DNA of 64,000 nucleotides from NCBI RefSeq assembly GCF_022427145.1, contig NZ_JAKSXN010000017.1:22652-86651 (forward strand), in the 5' to 3' direction. The DNA comes from Paenibacillus timonensis. Its GTDB lineage: Bacteria > Bacillota > Bacilli > Paenibacillales > Paenibacillaceae. The translations under genes and the position numbers were made by a program. Below are positions 59,970-64,000 of the stretch, in pieces (position 1 is the first letter of the stretch; every line of letters starts with the position of its first letter). The notes under the pieces were generated by a model. It saw only the letters and a list, made by a program, of their open reading frames with translations. It was not told where the DNA came from and did not search any database.

Positions 59970-61088
59970 TTATCTCAATCGTCCGTGGACGATATAGTTC
60001 CGCAAATCGCGGACGACGCCGGCCCGGACGGCGGCACCGAGGATGACCAGCGTGACCGGACCGATGATCAGTCCCAATACGCCAAACATCTTGAGGCCGA
60101 CGAACATGGCGATCAGCGTGGGCAAGGGATCCAGTCCGACGCTGCTGGCCAGCACCTTTGGTTCAATCAACTGACGGGCCAGCAGGATGACCCCGTATAA
60201 CACGGCCAGTCCGATCCCCAACGTGACGTCGCCGGTGGCGAAGGCATAGATGAGCCAAGGAATCATCACCGTGCCGACGCCCAGATAAGGCAGTAAATCG
60301 ACGAGTCCAATCAACAGGGCATAGGTAAAGGCGGAATCGACGCCCAGGATTAACAGGCCTAAAAGCACGATAAACGCGGTGATGGAAATCATGATGAATT
60401 GGGCGCGGAGATAACCCGATAGCGCCCGCTGCAGGTCGCGCCAAATCGCGCCTGCGGTTTTGCGGAACGGCGCGGGGATCGAGGCGGCCAAAAACCGCAT
60501 ATCGCGCTCCCAGTGGCTGCTGATAAAAAAAGTAGCCAGCAAAATCACGCCGAGAATGACCCCTAAGTTCGGGAGGGAGGAGAGCAGGGTAACGATCGTT
60601 TCCAGCACGTTATTCACGAGGTGCGAAACATAGGATCCGACCCTTTCGGCGGTATTGTCGATATTTTTATGAATCGTATTCTCGTAGCCGGGGTTATCGG
60701 CGATAAAACGGTTGATCTCGGTAATGATCGACTGAATGCCTTCGCTTTGCGTCCATGAGACAAACAGATTTCTCCACTCGGCGATGCGCAGATCAAAGGA
60801 TTCGGCCAAATGGATCAGTTCTTTGACTAGACGCGTTAACGCCGCGGATACGATGATTCCCGCGCTTCCGAAATAAATGAGCAGCGAGAGCGTCACGGCC
60901 AGCCATTTCGGCACCCTCAAGCTTTTTTGGAGCCACAAGACGAACGGATTCATCGCGTAGGAGATCAGCCAGGCGATCAAAAACGGGTAAACCAGCGGGA
61001 TCAGCCAGTAGACCGCCAAGATGGAGCCGACCAGGACGACGCATATCCAGCTGCCGCGCAGCACGCGCTTGATGATCACGTGATCCAT
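59970..61088 (-). CDS. ytvI: Sporulation membrane protein YtvI (AI-2E family)
   Basis: The 372-residue AI-2E superfamily protein has the N-terminal helices VLRGSWICVVLVGSILAVYW and the conserved VDLLPYLGVGTVMIPWLIYA...GVILLARQLIEPKVLASSVG. B. subtilis YtvI is a sporulation-linked member. ATG 61088 follows AAAAGGGG by 9 nt; longer frames upstream reach into the citZ promoter region. It converges with fxsA and is divergent from citZ. Confidence 0.9.
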   Translation of the reverse strand: MDHVIIKRVLRGSWICVVLVGSILAVYWLIPLVYPFLIAWLISYAMNPFVLWLQKSLRVPKWLAVTLSLLIYFGSAGIIVSAALTRLVKELIHLAESFDLRIAEWRNLFVSWTQSEGIQSIITEINRFIADNPGYENTIHKNIDNTAERVGSYVSHLVNNVLETIVTLLSSLPNLGVILGVILLATFFISSHWERDMRFLAASIPAPFRKTAGAIWRDLQRALSGYLRAQFIMISITAFIVLLGLLILGVDSAFTYALLIGLVDLLPYLGVGTVMIPWLIYAFATGDVTLGIGLAVLYGVILLARQLIEPKVLASSVGLDPLPTLIAMFVGLKMFGVLGLIIGPVTLVILGAAVRAGVVRDLRNYIVHGRLR

Positions 61089-61203
61089 GTGGCATTTCCC
61101 CTTTTTAGAAGTAACATGTCCTAGTTCTACTCTATTATTTGTCCGCCTCGAGTATTCCGCCCCGAACATTTTTCGAAGAATGTGATATAATTCATTGCAC
61201 AAC

Positions 61204-61217
61204 TGCAATCGTTTACA
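61204..61217 (+). promoter_or_regulatory. cre site upstream of citZ
   Basis: TGCAATCGTTTACA fits TGNNANCGNTNNCA exactly. CcpA control of citZ is known in B. subtilis. Confidence 0.6.
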
Positions 61218-61382
61218 AAATTTCTTTATAGTTGTGATAAAATCATTTAATGTACCCGGTAGTGCTGAAGCGGTTCCCATGTTTTCGGAAATCCAGTATG
61301 ATGAAGAAGTAAGCAGAGGAGCTATATTTCTGTGATGATAGGCTCGTTATTGCATAACTTCAAAAATTTAAAACTTTCAATT

Positions 61383-61396
61383 TGAAAATGTTTTCA
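61383..61396 (+). promoter_or_regulatory. Possible second cre-like dyad upstream of citZ
   Basis: TGAAAATGTTTTCA is a good dyad with TG in place of the central CG. It lies 45 bp before the citZ ATG. Confidence 0.35.
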
Positions 61397-61440
61397 GGGG
61401 CTTGTTTGCTCACAAAATGTTAACAAAGGAGAGATGGTTC

Positions 61441-62553
61441 ATGACAGCTACGAAAGGCCTGGAAGGCATTGTTGCGGCAACCTCTTCGATCAGCTCCATT
61501 CATGATGGCGTACTCGCCTATCGTGGAATTAATATCGACGATTTGGCGGAACGTGCGAGTTTTGAAGAAACGGCTTATTTGTTATGGTACGGCAAATTGC
61601 CCACTCAAGCCGAGCTGGAACGCCTGCAGCGGCAATTGAGCGACTTCGCCGCGGTTCCTGATGCGGTGCTTGAACAGATGAAGCTGTATCCGCAGTCTGC
61701 TAACACGATGGCAGTGCTTCGTACTGCCGTATCGGCTCTTGCTTTGTATGATGAGAACGCCAACGACAACTCCCGCGAAAGCAACCAATTGAAGGCGATT
61801 AAACTCCAAACCCAAATTCCGACCCTGATCGCTGCATTTGCCCGTATCCGGGAAGGCAAGGAACCGGTCGCTCCGCTCAAGGACGTATCGATCGCGCATA
61901 ACTTCCTGTATATGCTGACCGGTGAGGAGCCGGATCCGATCGCGATCCGTGCCTTGGACCAAGCGTTGGTGCTGCACGCCGACCACGAGTTGAACGCGTC
62001 GACGTTCTCCGCCCGCGTGACGATCGCGACTTTGTCCGACATCTATTCCGGAGTCACCTCGGCCATCGGCACCCTCAAGGGACCGTTGCACGGCGGGGCC
62101 AACGAAGCGGTCATGAATATGCTGGCCGAGATCGGGACGTTGGAACAAGCGGAGCCGTATATCCAGAAGAAGCTGGCGAACAAGGAGAAAATCATGGGCT
62201 TCGGCCACCGCGTCTACAAGAACGGCGATCCGCGCGCGAAGCACTTGCAGAATATGTCGCGGCAGCTGAGCATCTTGAAGGGCGATTCCACGTTGTACGA
62301 TATTTCCGTCAAAGTGGAGCAGCTCGTCACCGGTCAAAAAGGGCTCAAGCCGAACGTCGACTTTTATTCCGCTTCCGTTTACACGATGCTGGGCATTCCG
62401 CGCGATCTGTTTACGCCGATTTTTGCCATTAGCCGGTTGTCCGGTTGGACGGCGCATATTTTGGAGCAGTTGGAAGATAACCGCCTGATCCGTCCGCGCG
62501 CGGAATATACGGGCGTCACCAATCAGAAGTACGTTCCTATTGAATTAAGATAA
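61441..62553 (+). CDS. citZ: Citrate synthase
   Basis: The 370-residue enzyme has the citrate synthase motifs DGVLAYRGINIDDLAE, HADHELNASTFSARV (catalytic His), GPLHGGANEAV and MGFGHRVYKNGDPRAKHL, then the DFYSASVYTMLGIP segment with the catalytic Asp. It condenses oxaloacetate and acetyl-CoA at the start of the TCA cycle. ATG 61441 follows AAAGGAG by 9 nt. It lies upstream of icd, as in the B. subtilis citZ-icd-mdh cluster. Confidence 0.97.
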   Translation: MTATKGLEGIVAATSSISSIHDGVLAYRGINIDDLAERASFEETAYLLWYGKLPTQAELERLQRQLSDFAAVPDAVLEQMKLYPQSANTMAVLRTAVSALALYDENANDNSRESNQLKAIKLQTQIPTLIAAFARIREGKEPVAPLKDVSIAHNFLYMLTGEEPDPIAIRALDQALVLHADHELNASTFSARVTIATLSDIYSGVTSAIGTLKGPLHGGANEAVMNMLAEIGTLEQAEPYIQKKLANKEKIMGFGHRVYKNGDPRAKHLQNMSRQLSILKGDSTLYDISVKVEQLVTGQKGLKPNVDFYSASVYTMLGIPRDLFTPIFAISRLSGWTAHILEQLEDNRLIRPRAEYTGVTNQKYVPIELR

Positions 62554-62639
62554 GCAGCCATACGGGAGCTCCAAGGAACATTGTGGTAAAATGGAGACCG
62601 TGAGATGCAGCAAACAGACTGAAGGAGGAAACCGTTAAC

Positions 62640-63935
62640 ATGTTGAAACTGGAAAAGTTCGATCTTCCTACTGAAGGCGAGAAAATTACGATTCAGGACG
62701 GGAAGCTTCAGGTGCCTAACCACCCCGTGATTCCTTTTATCGAGGGCGACGGTACCGGCCGTGATATTTGGAAAGCTTCGAAGCGCGTATTGGACGCCGC
62801 CGTGGAGAAAGCCTACGGCGGCGAGAAGAGAATCGCCTGGTATGAAGTATTCGCCGGCGAGAAGGCCTTCAATACATACGGGGAATGGCTGCCAGCGGAC
62901 ACGCTGACGGCGATCCGCGAATATATTGTGGCCATCAAGGGACCGTTGACCACGCCGATCGGCGGCGGCATCCGTTCCCTGAACGTGGCACTTCGCCAGG
63001 AGCTGGACCTGTACGTCTGCCTTCGTCCAGTCCGTTATTTCCAAGGCGTGCCTTCTCCCGTTAAACGTCCGGAGCTCGTAGATATGGTGATTTTCCGTGA
63101 GAACACCGAGGACATCTATGCGGGCATCGAGTATAAAGAAGGATCCGAAGAAGTTAAGAAAGTGCTGGCCTTCCTGCAAAACGAAATGGGCGTGAAGAAA
63201 ATCCGCTTCCCGGAAACGTCCGGCATCGGCATCAAGCCGGTTTCGGAAGAGGGATCGAAGCGCCTCGTCCGCGCGGCGGTCGAATATGCGATCAAGCATG
63301 GCCGCAAGAGCGTTACGCTGGTGCATAAAGGCAATATCATGAAGTTTACCGAAGGCGCGTTTAAGAACTGGGGTTACGAGGTTGCGGAAGCGGAATTCGG
63401 CGATAAGGTGTTCACTTGGGCCGAATACGACCGGATCAAAGAAGAATCCGGCGCTGACGCAGCGAACCAAGCGCAAAAAGCGGCGGAAGCCGAAGGCAAA
63501 ATCATCATTAAGGATGCGATTGCCGATATCGCGCTGCAGCAAGTGTTGACGCGGCCGACGGATTTCGACGTCATCGCAACGTTGAACCTGAACGGCGACT
63601 ACTTGTCCGACGCGTTGGCAGCTCAGGTTGGCGGGATCGGCATTGCGCCGGGGGCCAACATCAACTACGTGACCGGTCATGCCATTTTCGAAGCAACGCA
63701 CGGGACGGCGCCGAAGTACGCTGACCTCGACGTGGTGAATCCGGGTTCCGTGATCTTGTCCGGCGTCATGATGCTGGAGCATCTGGGCTGGCAAGAAGCG
63801 GCGGACCTGATCTATAAAGGTTTGGAGTCCTCGATCAACAACAAAACGGTCACTTACGACTTCGCCCGTTTGATGGACGGGGCAACGGAAGTGAAGTGCT
63901 CCGAGTTCGCTGACCATGTCATCCAAAACATGTAA
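62640..63935 (+). CDS. icd: Isocitrate dehydrogenase (NADP-type)
   Basis: The 431-residue enzyme has [20 protein letters not shown], the substrate loop [46 protein letters not shown], and the cofactor region [31 protein letters not shown], as in bacterial NADP-dependent enzymes. It makes 2-oxoglutarate. GGAGG lies about 9 nt before ATG 62640. It follows citZ by 86 bp. mdh, expected next, would lie beyond the window. Confidence 0.97.
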   Translation: MLKLEKFDLPTEGEKITIQDGKLQVPNHPVIPFIEGDGTGRDIWKASKRVLDAAVEKAYGGEKRIAWYEVFAGEKAFNTYGEWLPADTLTAIREYIVAIKGPLTTPIGGGIRSLNVALRQELDLYVCLRPVRYFQGVPSPVKRPELVDMVIFRENTEDIYAGIEYKEGSEEVKKVLAFLQNEMGVKKIRFPETSGIGIKPVSEEGSKRLVRAAVEYAIKHGRKSVTLVHKGNIMKFTEGAFKNWGYEVAEAEFGDKVFTWAEYDRIKEESGADAANQAQKAAEAEGKIIIKDAIADIALQQVLTRPTDFDVIATLNLNGDYLSDALAAQVGGIGIAPGANINYVTGHAIFEATHGTAPKYADLDVVNPGSVILSGVMMLEHLGWQEAADLIYKGLESSINNKTVTYDFARLMDGATEVKCSEFADHVIQNM

Positions 63936-64000
63936 TCGCTAATTCTGACCTTTAGCATAGCAACCTCCGTTTCTGTACCCCCTCCCTAGCGTTTCGTTAG

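Noticed and set aside
61231..61245. CcpC site upstream of citZ
   Set aside because: TTAT-N7-ATAA is seen, but the CcpC pattern is ATAA-N7-TTAT.
62523..63926. 467-codon open frame antisense to icd
   Set aside because: It lies fully opposite icd with no recognisable domain, as expected from codon bias.

Overview
The window (64 kb, chromosomal, mostly 50-60% GC) looks like a spore-forming Bacillota of the Paenibacillaceae, most likely a Paenibacillus or close relative. It carries cotJABC, a gerA-type germination operon, YheC/YheD, YtrH/YtrI and YtvI sporulation genes. Gene order (ytoI-ytpI-ytrHI-dnaE and accDA-pyk-fxsA-ytvI-citZ-icd) resembles that of B. subtilis. No rRNA, tRNA, CRISPR array, transposase or integrase was seen.

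Layout. 0-8.5 kb: end of an L,D-transpeptidase, an HD-GYP protein with a broken HD motif, a MoaD-MoaE fusion, a YunD-type metallophosphatase, uppP, a second HD-GYP gene overlapping a YfkAB radical SAM gene, and a CNNM/CBS transporter. 8.4-10.5 kb: an AT-rich island with two secreted or anchored unknown proteins, bounded by a 147-bp direct duplication of the transporter gene's 3' end and terminator, with a decayed cotJA copy on its left. 10.6-24.3 kb: cotJABC, a zinc-ribbon protein, an AI-2E permease, a CueP-like protein, a coupled esterase/TauE pair with a divergent LysR regulator, hcp, an ApbE lipoprotein, a YfcE-type phosphodiesterase, a half-length UvrC-like protein and a secreted GH5 glucanase behind a cre site. 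24.4-30.6 kb: a ger operon whose permease gene is frameshifted, a HAD phosphatase and an MFS transporter. 30.6-40.2 kb: five ATP-grasp YheC/YheD paralogues on the minus strand, then yheB and yheA on the plus strand. 40.2-46.5 kb: acetolactate synthase, hemY/cgoX, a SPASM-type radical SAM protein, a three-gene DUF2249 operon and ywiC. 46.6-63.9 kb: ytoI, ytpI, ytrHI, dnaE (with a long Ala/Gly/Pro linker), pgpA, accDA, pyk, a thioesterase, fxsA, ytvI, citZ and icd.

How it works together. The clearest regulatory theme is a set of Crp/Fnr-type dyads (TGTGA-N6-TCACA family). Each lies close to 41.5 bp upstream of a predicted start site at hcp, ilvB, hemY, the DUF2249 operon and ywiC, and two of them sit between divergent promoters. 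This suggests one oxygen- or NO-responsive regulon covering haem synthesis, radical SAM chemistry, nitrosative-stress defence and acetolactate production. Two cre-like sites put the glucanase and citZ under probable CcpA control.

Intergenic space holds three repeat families: a MITE-like element of about 175 bp with terminal inverted repeats and an apparently base-pair-conserving hairpin (five copies), arrays of 24-nt TAACG-N14-TTATT dyads, and a four-unit array of short CTGCA hairpins. All functions are inferred from sequence alone; no search was run.
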